Notes under the pieces: generated by a model
The model's database searches: none
Told to the model about the DNA's origin: nothing
The model's input: only the letters and a program-made list of their open reading frames with translations
Shown: positions 22,075 to 33,200 of the stretch, piece by piece
Position numbering within the stretch: the stretch's first letter is position 1
How the letters are laid out: every line of letters starts with the position of its first letter
Translations under genes and position numbers: made by a program
Assembly: GCA_027943245.1 (NCBI GenBank)
Contig: JANDJZ010000007.1
Location: forward strand, 1 to 64,000
Length of the DNA stretch: 64,000 nt
From: Acanthamoeba sp. SK_2022b
Taxonomy: Eukaryota; Discosea; Longamoebia; Acanthamoebidae
Direction of reading: 5' to 3'

Positions 22075-23777
22075 TTAGACAAAGCTTGTTTTGAGCTTCT
22101 GCCATACCGACTCCTGCGCCCCGTTGCTGGCCGAGTTGTCGTGAACGAGCCACTCGAGGCCGGCGCACAGCGCTTCTCGGCCGCTGGCGGTCACGACCGA
22201 GCACGGCTGCACGTACCAATCCCACTCGCTCATGAACTCGGACGAGTCGAGCTGGAGGTACTTGGCCACCGTCCTGGCATCCCACGCTCCCGGCAGGTCC
22301 TGCTTGTTGGCCAGCACGAGCAGCTTCCTCGTGCGGAGGGCCTCGTCGCGGAGGACGCGGTGCAGCTCGCCTCGCACCTCCTGCATGCGCTCCCCGTCCG
22401 ACGAATCGAGCACCCAGATGAGGCCCTGCGCGTTGGGCATGTAGTGCGACCACGTATGGCGGATCTATTCCACATGCACAAGGCCACGACAAGCGGTCAG
22501 TGAGTGAGAGAATCACCAGGCCGAGGCTCGCTTCACAAAAGCAACAAAAGGGAATCGAGAGGAGGGAGGGATGGATGGAAAGAGGAGTTGTGTAATCTAC
22601 CTGGGCGAGGCCGCCGACGTCCCAGATGGCAAAGGGCTGTTCGAGAATCTCGACCTCTTCGGCGTTGTAACCAATGGTGGGGATGCTGTAGACGAGCTCA
22701 TGCCGGCCGGCCTTGATGTCGTAGAGGATGGTGGTCTTGCCGCTCTGGTCGAGACCGAGGAGCAGGAGGTAGCAGTCACGCTTGGTGAAGTTCCACACGG
22801 AGGCCTTCTTGCGGTTGGTCTTGGCCTGCCTCCCCACGCTTCGCTTGAAGAGGATGTGGTTTCTGAGCTCCTGCTTATAGTCGATGACCATGAGCTGCTG
22901 GCTGATCTTCTTGGACTTGGTGTTCTTCTGGTGGAGGACGTGCTTCTTGCCCCAGCCCTTGAGCATGCGCTTATGGGACCATTCCCTTGCGATGGCCACC
23001 TTCCACAACTGGCGCACACAAGAGTGTTAGCTAGTCACATGTATCGTGTGGGCAGCACACGCACTGCAATAGCTGGAATAGACAGGTACCTCGTTCTCCG
23101 AGGCGAGCACGTTGAAGCGACGCGACACGAGACCAGCCGCAGCTAGGTCTTTGCACGCGAGGAAAGACAAGATGTGCAGCAGCGTCGAGTGTGGTAGCAG
23201 CAAAAGTCTAAAATAAGATTTGAAATGGACAGCGATTAGCCCCAATTTGCGGCCGCGGTTTTGTTTGGTTGGGAATGTACGCTATTTCGCCTTGCGGTCT
23301 AATGGGATCGCCCGTGTACTTCTCAAGATCAGTATTTCTGGGCGATTTGCGGTCTGGTCTCCTCCTTTCCGTGACTGCCATGCTGAGCGATTCTGGAGTA
23401 AGCTTCTTGCTGCCTTCGCTGCTACGCTTCTTTTCGCCTTCTCTCTTCGTCGGTGTGGAAGGCTGGGCCGTTGGTGGGGCGCTTGCCTGGAGGATGGTCG
23501 CCGTGCCCCTCTTCTTGTGTGCCTTAGGCGATGCGAGAACCGAATCGTTCAGGCGCTCCCTGTCGACGCGACGTTTGTCGCTCTTCTCTCCTGATTCTAC
23601 GGGCGCTGCATTCGACGCTGGTTCTTCATCTTTATAACTGCTACTTGACTGCCTTACTTCTGATGCGCGAAGCGAAGCTTTATCCTTCTTTATCCTTTTC
23701 TCAGGGTCGAGTACCAACAACGTCGATATGCTCTCCCCACTGGCGTATTGTGATCCGCCACTTAGCTTCTTGCTCAT
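22075..23777 (-). CDS. F-box / Arf-like GTPase fusion protein
   Basis: ATG is at 23775-23777. Residues 1 to about 160 are Ser/Lys/Arg/Pro-rich and disordered. An intron (donor gtacat near 23270, acceptor ttttag near 23215) restores frame into an F-box: [34 protein letters not shown]. The next exon continues [10 protein letters not shown], the usual post-F-box Trp segment, then a basic linker. The GTPase domain reads [20 protein letters not shown] (P-loop), YSIPTIGYN (switch I), [10 protein letters not shown], then after an intron [20 protein letters not shown] and [12 protein letters not shown] (NKxD). This is a complete Arf-family domain of about 175 residues, but without the myristoylated N-terminal helix. 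In WDVGGQ, the Gln is replaced by Leu. The F-box predicts SCF ubiquitin-ligase membership. Both halves lie in one spliceable frame. Confidence 0.85.
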
Positions 23778-23953
23778 TAATAATGCAGGCGTGGTGGGTG
23801 TGGTGTAGAGATGGGTGGTGATAACAGTGCTGCTTCGCTGGAAAGCTGCCAGGGAAATTCAAAAGAAAAAGAAGAGAAATTATCCGAGCCAACACCCAAC
23901 CCAGGTGGAGGGAGCGGCAACGCCCAACTCACCAGCTAGGTTGAGGGAGTGCC

Positions 23954-26422
23954 ATGGACGCCAACAAGGTGGGCAGGTGGGCAAGAGAATTGTTCTCTCT
24001 CGACGTTCGTTCTCTGGCACTGTGGCGGGTGACTGCCGCGTTGTTGCTGCTTGCGGACGTAGCTTGTCGTTCGCGAGATGGGGACATCTACGCCTTTCTG
24101 ACCGAGTGGGGCGTCTGGCCTACCGCCCACGCCGCCCAATGGAATGCCTACATCATCAGCCTCCACTTTGCCAGCGGCACCACGGCCTTCCAGGCCCTAA
24201 TGCTGGCTTTCTCCGTCGCCTGCTCCCTCTGCCTGCTGGTGGGCTACCGCACCCGCCTCGCCTCTCTCCTCTCGTGGCTCCTTCTTACTTCTCTCCACAA
24301 CCGCAACCAAATGGTGCGCAATCGCCTCCTTGCACCACGAACGACGGCTTCCCCCCCCCCCCCCCCCAGTGTGCGTATCGACGCTTTGCCAGGAGACCTG
24401 ACCCCCGAGCCAAAATAGACGCAGAACGCGGGAGACGAGTACTTCAGGCTGCTTCTCCTGTGCTCGGTCTTCCTTCCGCTCGGTGCTTGCTTCTCGCTGG
24501 ACTCGGCGCTCGATCTCACGTCGCAATCGTCACGCGCCGAAGAGCACAAGGAGTCGGCGCGCACGCTGACGAACCGAGGACAACTTGCCCCCTCCCAACA
24601 TCGCTTCTTCTCAGGTTGGACGTTCGCGTTCATGTTCCAGATCCTCATCCTCTACCTGTGCACAGCGATCCTTAAGACCGGCGATGTGTGGTGGAACGGC
24701 CAGGCCGTCTATTACGCACTCTCTCTCGACATGTACGTCACCCGGCTGGGTCTCTTCGTGCGCCAGTTCTCGGGGCTCACCTCGCTGCTGACATGGGGCA
24801 CAATCGTCTTCGAGGTACCTCTTCTCCTGCGCCTAGTCTGTCCCTCTACATCTCATCACCCGGCGTGTCGTCTCTTGCCATTGCGTAATGGCAACCGCGT
24901 TTCAGTGGATTGGTCCGTTGCTGCTCGTCTTCCCGGTACAGACCGAGCTGGTGAGGCTGCTCGCCGTGTTCAGCTTCTGCATGCTCCACATGGGTTTCGG
25001 GAGCTGCCTCGACTTGGGGCTCTTCATGTGGATACCCCAGGTACGCAGCTCGCCCTATCTCCTCTGCGGGACACGACCATGAAAAACTGACGGGCCAGCC
25101 TCTTCACGGCCTCTTCTCCAGGCGGCCGTGTGCGCCCTGCTCCCCGCGCTCTTCTGGGATCTGGTGATGCGTCGGCTTCGTACCCCCGCCAGGCGCGGGC
25201 TGCGCGTCTACTACGCAGACGAGGTACGCGCTAAAGCGGTAGATGAAGTTGGCGTCTCGACGCATGCTCATGCTCTTGCTCGGCGCCTGCCGCAGGCTCT
25301 GCTACTGGTGCGCATCTTAAGCACATTCTTCCTTATTACCGAGACGAAGACGGCTCCCCTTCATGTCGATCCGGCGATGGCGGCCCCATGGGCTGGCAGC
25401 GAGGTAATGGAGGGCAGCGCTGACATCGAAGAGCCCAGCGCACGGCCGTCAGTGGATCCACGCGGGCAGTGGCTGATCGCGGTGAGTCACAAGGGCGAAG
25501 TAGCGCGGGGCGGCGCAGCTCTGCTGTGTATCCTCGCACACTCGCCCTTCCTCTTCTTCCTGCCCTCCGTCTTGCAGCTGCTGCGTCGTCTGCCGGGCTG
25601 TTTGGCGACCAATCACCAGCGAAGAAACATCGTGTCGGAGATAGCGCTCAGCCTTAGCGCCCTACCTGCGCCGTGGCGCAAGAACAACTGGCGCAAGGCC
25701 TACTTGGGATGGCGCCAGCAGGGCTTGGCGGTGCTGTTCGTGCTCTTCACGCTCAACTGGAACGCGGCGCTCACACCCGGACAGGCCTACTTCGATGGCC
25801 CTCTTGTCCAGGCCGTGGCCGCTGTCTTTCGCCTGGATCAGTATTGGGGCATGTTCGCGCCTTCTCCACTTATCGAAGACGGTTGGTTCGTAGACAATCA
25901 CGGCTGCGTGGCGATGTGTTGTCGTGTGTGCGTCCGTCTCTATGCGTGCGGCGTCGATGCTTACCGGGTGGACCGGCCAGGTGGGTCTTTCCAGGCACGT
26001 TGCAAGATGGGACAAAGGTGGACATTGCCCGGTACCTCTTCTCGGGCTTCCACCTGCGCGGAGACGAGGAGGGCGACATGGTGTCTCTCGCGAGGCCGGA
26101 GATGATGTCCGACTTCTATCCGTCTCAACGGTGGTCCAAGCTCTTTGACAACCTGCGCACCGGTGTTGCCGATCTCCTGCGTCTCGGGTACCGCATTCTT
26201 ACTCACCCAGAGCGTGATACACTTTTCTTTGCGGCATTGTTTTGTTGACCACCCAGCGGTAGGTTTGGACGCTACATCTGCCGCGAGTGGAACCTGTATG
26301 CGGGCAACCCGACGGAGAAACGGCTCGTGACCTTCGACATGAGCTTCATGGCCGAGGTCACACTCCCAGATCAGCGCACCGCTCCCGTCCAGCAGATCAT
26401 GCTCTGGCGGCACGTCTGTTGA
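23954..26422 (+). CDS. HTTM-domain (gamma-carboxylase-like) membrane protein
   Basis: About eight exons from ATG 23954. LFSLDVRSLALWRVTAALLL starts the first helix, and DIYAFLTEWGVWPTAHAAQW and LLVGYRTRLASLLSWLLLTS follow. The intron after LHNRNQMV holds a 17-base poly-C run. Later exons give GDEYFRLLLLCSVFLPLGAC, GWTFAFMFQILILYLCTAIL and WNGQAVYYALSLDMY. The R-S-L-x-L-x-R-x-x-x-x opening, LHNRNQ and G-D-x-x-x-R-L signatures define the HTTM family, distantly related to vitamin K-dependent gamma-carboxylase. The C-terminal half adds AYLGWRQQGLAVLFVLFTLN and FRLDQYWGMFAPSP. Its substrate cannot be read from the sequence. Stop at 26420-26422, converging with the GT8 gene. Confidence 0.75.
24351..24367 (+). 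repeat. 17-base poly-C run in HTTM gene
   Basis: Longest homopolymer in the window, in the first intron just upstream of acceptor region ccaaaatag. Confidence 0.9.
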
Positions 26423-26534
26423 GGGAGGAGAAAGAGAGGGAGAGAGTATCTCCAACGCTCGCATATCAGGCTGGAACAGACTGCCGTCATTTGTGCAAAC
26501 AGCAACAGCAACGAGGAAGACGCCGGACCTGGCT

Positions 26535-27927
26535 CTACGACGGATTGCTCGGCGCAGGGGGTACTGACAAGGGGAATCGTCCAGCGTGGGCATCACGCCA
26601 GAGCGCGAACAGTGGTTCGTAGGGCGTGTTGTCCTCAAAGTCCTTCTCCTTCCACTCTGCGGGCGTCTGCCACGGTTTGCCTCCTGGCGAAGAAGAGTGT
26701 CAAGCGTGCGTGGCGGCATCGGGTAAGCCAACTGCGCACAAGCGCCAAGCGCATCCTGTTGGCTGGTCAGTGCTCTGTACCCGTGTAGTGGATGATCTTG
26801 ATCTTTTCGACTTCCCACAAGTCTGGTCGGTAGAGGAAGCACCTGCGAGGTGGTTTAGTGGCAACGTTCACCGTGCAACGGCCACAATGAAAGGAGACCC
26901 ACTAAAGATAGGTGCGTACCGCTTCATCATATTGTAGTAGTGCGGCACCTGGTGCCACTTGCCGCCCTTGAAGAAGTCGTTCAGAAGGCTTTGGTCGGCC
27001 TGCACAACAGACCGCACGAAGCGCAACGATGAGACGAGCTATCCCATCTCCCGCTCCCCACCTAGTGTTGATGGACGCCTCTCCGCACCCAGCTCCAGGC
27101 CTTGTCGTAATGAGCGTAGTGCTCGAGAAACTGTCGGTGGAGCCCCTCGTCCCGGTCCACAACGAACAGACCTGCACAGGTGAACAGAAAGCACAATGGA
27201 TCGATAGTGTGAGCAATTGTAACAGCGATGGCTGGGGTGCAATGGGAGGGCGAAGCCCCTGGACCTGCGTTGAAGCTGGAGTCAGAAAACTTGCTCAAGT
27301 TCTCTCCTCGGCGGTTCTTCTTTAGCTGGAAGTTGGGAGCCGCCGCAAAGGACGGGTACGAGAAGAGATCATCGACGTCCTGTAGGATGGTCTCGCTAAG
27401 CGCGGTCAATGAGGTAGCCGCCGCAACGGAACCGTACCCCCACCACGAGCATGTCGGCATCCAAGTAGACGAACTTGGAGTAGTCCTTCAGCTCAAACAT
27501 CCTTGGGTCAAGAAGAAACTGGTGATTAGACCGTCTCAGTGTAGCATCACACGCATTCTCACCTGAACTTGGTGAAGCAGTCCAAGTGTGCGGGGTCGAA
27601 CGGGGTGGCGCCCTCTGGAGGCGGCACTCGCTCGACCGGCACCACTCGTATGCCGGGGCCCACCGCTTCAAGCTCTGCGTTTGCCCCCACAGCGCACATG
27701 AGTTGGGGTGTGATGCTGGCGTAAGGGCAATTTTGGGGGGGGGGGGCACCACCTTGACGCTCCTCGTCCGACAGGTCGCCTGGGGTGGCGAGTACCAGCA
27801 GCTCTCTCGTGGAGAACTGACGAAGAGAACGGGCCAGCGCCACCACGCCCGGCACGTACGACCGGCTGCTCAGCAGCGTAACGAACGCTTCGCGGCACTT
27901 GGCCTCGTGGCCCTGTGGTGGCTCCAT
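26535..27927 (-). CDS. GT8-family glycosyltransferase, glycogenin-like
   Basis: Seven or so exons. The ATG at 27925-27927 begins MEPPQGHEAKCREAFVTLLS, then VPGVVALARSLRQFSTRELL, the N-terminal Rossmann strand of GT8. The next exons give DPAHLDCFTKFRMFELKDY and FVYLDADMLVV, which contains the metal-binding DxD motif. VDDLFSYPSFAAAPNF, NAGLFVVDRDEG, ADQSLLNDFFKGGKWHQVPH and a C-terminal IIHYTG follow, all hallmark positions of glycogenin/galactinol-synthase type enzymes. The final exon reads GKPWQTPAEWKEK and ends at TAG 26535-26537. These enzymes transfer glucose or another hexose from a UDP sugar. Acceptor unknown; no clear autoglucosylation tyrosine was identified. One intron has a 12-base C run on the sense strand. 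Confidence 0.8.
27735..27746. repeat. 12-base G run (C on sense strand) in GT8 intron
   Basis: Homopolymer within the intron that separates DLSDEERQ from the ANAELEAVGPGIRV exon of the GT8 gene. Confidence 0.85.
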
Positions 27928-28008
27928 CCTCTGCTCTGTTTTCTTGGACGTTTATTGCTTTCCTGGAACGAAACAAGGAAAGGGGCAATCAATACCACAA
28001 CATATTCA

Positions 28009-29834
28009 ATGGGGAACACGCTGGAGGTGTGTGGTCATCTCCTGAACGATTTGTATCCACACATATTTTCGTACCTATCGCCTCAGGATCTGGTGGCGGT
28101 TAGTCTTGCCTCCAAGTGGTTGCTGCACCATGTCACCGATGAGGTAGCCCATCTTGATTCAACCTTGAGGGGGGGGGGCAGTGAACGCTCACGAGCTGAT
28201 GCTGCGTCCGTAGGTGTGGAAAGAGCTTTGTCGTCGAGACTTTGGTACCCAACTGGCCGCACACCGGCAGGCCCAACTCAGCGTGACTGCGTCGTCAGGT
28301 GATGCAAGCGACGTGGGAGGAGCGGACTTGATGGACGAAGGCGACAAGGAGGAGGAGCCCCCCTCACTGTTCCACAAGGTGCTGCTCACGGGCCTGGCGC
28401 TCAGGTTAACCCGCGGCGTATCTGCGGCCAAGGGCCAGCCCGGCGTCAATGCGTTGAATGCCTCGGCGGCCACGGAAGGCGAAGCGGACCAGAAGTTGGA
28501 AGAAGACCGTCTGCAGCAGGAGAAGTCCTACAAGGAGCTCTACCGCATGTGGATGAATAGGGCGCTGATCATCTACCACGTCTATTCGAACGACGACGCC
28601 GAGAAGGACGTGGAACGTGTCCTTCGACTTCAAGGCATCGAAGGTACGCAACTTTGGCTGTCTGCTGGTCATTGTCTGCGCGTGCGTGCCTCACATGCCA
28701 CTGGTTTCACCCCAACAAGCGACGTCGCTGGTCCGAGCCAACAGTGGCGTGACCGACAAGGCGTTGGAGATTGAGCGTCTGAAGGAGCAGCTCGCTGGCG
28801 CGCTTCCCGATCATCGCACGGTGCTCTACATATCCAACGGGGGCGTGAGCAGCCATTTTCAGGCGATCATCGGTACGGCCTTGTTCCAGATCGTTTTTGG
28901 CGACAAGTCGTATGACGCACGTACCCACGCGCACAGGTGACGCGTTGGCCGACTTTGTCGAACGAGGCGGCGCGGTGATCATCTTTCCCTTTGCCACGGC
29001 CACGGAGCGGCTCCTGGGTCGATGGGACGAGCTGGTACGGACCAGAGAGGAGCTCACACGCGTGGCTGACTGGCGCGGGACTAATCAATCTTATCTCTTC
29101 CCCTTCTACCACCGTACTGTCGGTTGTTCTTCAATGTTTGTCTATGTCGCTGCAGGAATGTAACCCCATCGTTTCCCAGTCGCAGACGTCGACGACTTGT
29201 TCGCTTCGGCGGCCTCTACTCCATCCTGATCATCCGCTGTTCAAGAATGTGCACAACGTGACAGCCAGTTACCGCGGTGCGCTGTCACTCACTCCCAGAG
29301 TACACCAGTAGCCACAAACGGTCGATGGTGACGTTTGCGATGGTGATGACGATGGCGTTAGTACTGATCTCAGCGCTCTGTGAGCTCTCTGACTATCGCA
29401 GGCACGGGAAGTGCGCCTCCCTCGGCAAAGGTCCTTGCCTACTACGAGGATGGCAGTCTGCTAGCGGCCGAGCTGGGGGTAACGCGCCCATGCATGCAGG
29501 CTGAGCTTTGTTTCTTTCTTATGTGTTTGGCTTAATTTGTTGGTTATTTCTCTCTTTTGTGGCCGCTGCATAGGTCGGCGCGGGTCTGGTTATGGCCGTG
29601 AATGTGTTCCCCCCGTCGTGTCCACAGGCAGGCCAGCGGGGAAGGTACGTTCAGCCGGTCTTCTAGAGTGTCCAGTCGACTGTTCACAAGCCTCTTTTGG
29701 GTGTCTACCGCCACTGCCACAGGGATGGTGGGTGGGAAGCGACCGAGGGCAATGACGTACCTCGCCTACTCGGCAACGCCGTCCGGTACTCCATGGCGTA
29801 TGTAACAGCCAAGATCAGAGGCGAAACCCCATAA
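28009..29834 (+). CDS. F-box protein with ThuA/GATase-like C-terminal domain
   Basis: ATG 28009; the start lies only 81 bases from the divergent GT8 start. Exon 1 gives LLNDLYPHIFSYLSPQDLVA and VSLASKWLLHHVTDE, an F-box. After an intron with a 10-base G run comes VWKELCRRDFG, the expected continuation. A linker of about 130 residues, rich in Glu and Lys, follows. Later exons read TVLYISNGG, GDALADFVERGGAVIIFPFA, ERLLGRWDEL, DHPLFKNVHNVTASYRGAL, VLAYYEDGSLLAAEL, VGAGLVMAVNVFPP and VPRLLGNAVRYSMAY, ending at TAA 29832-29834. The order (LADFVERGG, HPLF, DG-x-x-L-x-A, N-x-F-P, D-x-x-R-L-L) matches ThuA-like class I glutamine-amidotransferase-fold domains. The catalytic Cys is not evident, so this may be a binding domain. 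Confidence 0.65.
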
Positions 29835-30250
29835 AAGGTGTTAGTTTCTCTTGTCTAACAAAAAGCGCAGTGTTATTTCAAAGATGCCGTAGTGCTGTCA
29901 ACCCAGCGCCAGGAAGGTGGTATAAGCGAGCAAGGAACAAACACTCTGGAAACATGCAAATGAGGCGGCCCCGCTCGCCGCAGCTGTGCCCGCACGTAGC
30001 AACGCAACTATGGGCAGTTATTTCCGGACAAACAAGAAAGAACGAACGTGCTTAGTCAAATAAAGATCAGCAACGCCGGGAAAAAAGACGAACAGTGGAT
30101 CCACAGAGACCGGAGAGGCAGGCGCACTTTGGAAGATTTCAGCCCCCTCGCGATCAAGCAGTTTAATTACTCGAAGGAGCGCGAGGAAGGCGCACCCGGG
30201 CGACTCCCCACGAGGGGGCTCTATCTGAAAGTTCTGGTAGAGAAGTGAAA
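29835..30250 (+). promoter_or_regulatory. Upstream region of LRR-PP2C gene
   Basis: About 415 bases. It contains a TATA-like ggtataag near 29920 and an octamer-like ATGCAAAT at 29954. A 67-codon frame (30048-30248) ends just before the LRR-PP2C ATG and could be an upstream ORF or a shadow. Element calls are by motif only. Confidence 0.3.
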
Positions 30251-33200
30251 ATGGGGAACAACAATATCAAACATGGAGGACGGCGGGATGATGACCCCTA
30301 TCGAAATCAGCCTTCGTCTCCAGCTTCTTCTGAACGGGCTCGACTCTCGCATGGAGCTGGCCCAACGGCCAAGAATTCGATAAACGAGGATTTGGAGAAA
30401 GAGATGGAGGCCAAGATGGCCACGGCGCGGCAGACCTTCGCGCTTGATCTCCAAGGGTTCAAACTGCGGGCCCTCCCCAAAGGTCTGTTCGAGCTGAAGG
30501 AACTCTCAGCGCTCAACGTGAGCAGTAACGAGCTGACGGCTCTCGAGGACGAGGTGGTACGATTACTGCCGGCCCTGAGCAGCCTGCGCCTCAACGGGAA
30601 CAAGCTCACGGGATTGCCCTCGCTCGGGAGCGGCGCGCTGAAAGAGCTCGAGGTTCTCGACGTGGGTAAGAATCGTCTGCGATCTCTGCCCGGCAGCGTG
30701 GGCGATCTTACGGCTTTGGTGCGCCTCATCGTGCACTGTAATCTGCTCGAGGACCTGCCGCCGGGGGTGGGGGACCTGACCAATCTCACGGTTCTCGACC
30801 TCAGCACCAACAACCTCAAGCAGCTGCCGCCCGAGGTGGGCAAGCTGCACGCCCTCAAAAGTCTCGACATCGATAACAACCGACTCAAAACGCTGCCTCC
30901 CGAATTCGGAGATCTTGTCAGCCTCACACAGCTCACCTGCTCCAACAATCTCTTCACCGACTTCCCCGAACCCATCTGTCGGCTAGGCTTCCTCAAGAAT
31001 CTCAACATCTCGTGCAATCGCATCACAGATCTGCCAGCCGCAGTAGTGCAGCTCGGCGACTCCCTCACTGAGCTCGACCTCAGCGGCAATCGATTCGAGA
31101 GCTTTCCCGAATCGCTCGCCTGCTGCCGATCCCTTATCACCCTTAACTTTCACGGCAACCGCCTGCGCGACATCGCTGACAACATCAGCCAGCTCTGCGA
31201 ACTCGCCACCTTTGACCTTTCGCAAAACAAGCTCACTACCCTCCCTCGTCAGATCGGCGAGATGACCGTCCTCATGGAGCTCAACCTCAACCGCAACGAG
31301 ATCAGTTCCCTGCCTCCCGAACTGGGCCACCTCTCCTTCCTGGGCAAGCTCTACCTGAGCCACAATGCCCTCACCACCCTGCCCATCGAGCTCTCCAATA
31401 TCTCCTTCATTCAGGAGCTTGACCTGTCCAACAACGGCCTCAGCGACCTTCCTGTCGACATCTTCAAGCTCGACAAGCTGCAGATCCTCAAGCTCGACTC
31501 GAACAATCTCAGCCACCTTCCGCCCGAGCTAGGCCTCCTCTTCCGCCTCCAGCACCTCTCCGTCTCAGACAACCGGCTCACTTCCCTTCCCGCGGAGATG
31601 TCTCAGCTCTCTCGTCTTCAGGTTCCCTTTTTGCCTCCTTTGTGTGCGTGCATTATGCTGGCTTCGCGATTGGGCTCCCTCTTCTGCTCTGTGTATCATG
31701 CGCTCACCCATCGCAAAACTGGCACCAGGTTCTCTCGCTCTACCAGAACGCAATCAAGCAGCTCCCTGACGGCCTGGGCACACTGAAACACATTGAAACG
31801 ATTTGCTTGGGTGATAATTTGCTCGACGAATCCGGCCTAGCTGCTCTTGAGGTACATGAAATCATCATTATTATTGCTAGTAGTAGTTGTAGTAGTAGCT
31901 TTAGTGTCATCGTTATTGTTTATTGTTATTGTTTGCCTTGGGCTATTGTAATCGTTGACTTATCCTCGTCATCTAGAAGGGTGCCCTGCCCGCGCTAGAG
32001 CAGTTGGTCCTGAGCGGAAACAGGTTAACGTCAATTCCAGAGGGATTGCTCAACCTCCCCTCGCTCAAGGAGCTCTATCTGAATCGGAACGAGATCGCCG
32101 AGCTGCCCGAGGCCATCACACGCCTTCAGAAGATCCGGATTCTTGATCTCTCCGACAACGCCATCACTACGCTCCCGTCCTTTGTCTCCTCTCTCGGCTC
32201 TCTGCGCGAGATCAACCTGTCCTACAACCAGCTCAGCAGTCTGCCGCCCGAGTTCGTCAAGCTGACCAACCTGAGCGTGCTGTACCTCATGCACAACAAC
32301 CTCACCGACCTCCCCGAAGACCTCCAGACCATGAGGAACGGCAGCTGCTACCACATGGATCTAGAAGACAACCTCATACCGGACCTGGCCCTGTTGCTCG
32401 CCCAGGCCAAGAAAAAGAAGCGCAAGAGAACAACGTCGAAGATCAAGGACGCCGAGAAGCTCAACAAGTCCAAGAACGACAAATCCCGTGTGGCCGGCAT
32501 ATCCGAGATGATGGGCAAGAGACCGCACATGGAAGACACCGTCTCCTCTCACCTCGCCTTCTCGGGTGTCGATGGTACTGCGCGTCCTCTTCTTGCGCAC
32601 ACAATCACGCGCACGACTAACGCGCGAGCGCTTCGTGTCCGCAGGAGAGGATTTCTTCGCGGTGTTTGACGGTCATGCCGGCAGGGCATCTGCCGTCTTC
32701 GCAGCGGATCACTTCCACAGCGTGCTGGCCAAGAAGGTGATGGAAGAGAGCGAGCTTCTCTATCCTGCGAAGAGGCGCACCTCCAGAGACAAGGGGAAGG
32801 AGAAGGACGGCGCCAGTGATGAGGGGAAGCAGAAGAAGGGTGCATTTTGGAATAAGCGAGCACTGAAGAAGTCGAGAGACGTCTCCCGGGCCAAGACACA
32901 GAGCGACGACCTGTCCGACCTGGCCGCGGCGACCGAACGGAAAGACTCAAGGGGGAAGGAGGATGAGGGCGAGCTGAGCGATCAGGGTAGCCAGATCAGT
33001 GCGGAGGGGCAGCGACAGGCGAGAATGGCCGGCGAGGAGGAGGCGCTCGAGCAGGATTCGGAGGACAGCCGACAGGAGGAGACCATCAATTTTCCCAAGG
33101 ACGCGAGCGAAGATCCGTCCAAGGAGGCGCATGCGACGTTCAGCGCTCTGGTCAAGAGCTTTTTGGAGATGGACGAACTGATGAAGGACAATCGCGACGG

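Noticed and set aside
30048..30248. 67-codon frame just before the LRR-PP2C gene as a separate small gene
   Set aside because: No recognisable domain and it ends at the next start; treated as a possible upstream ORF or 5' UTR only.
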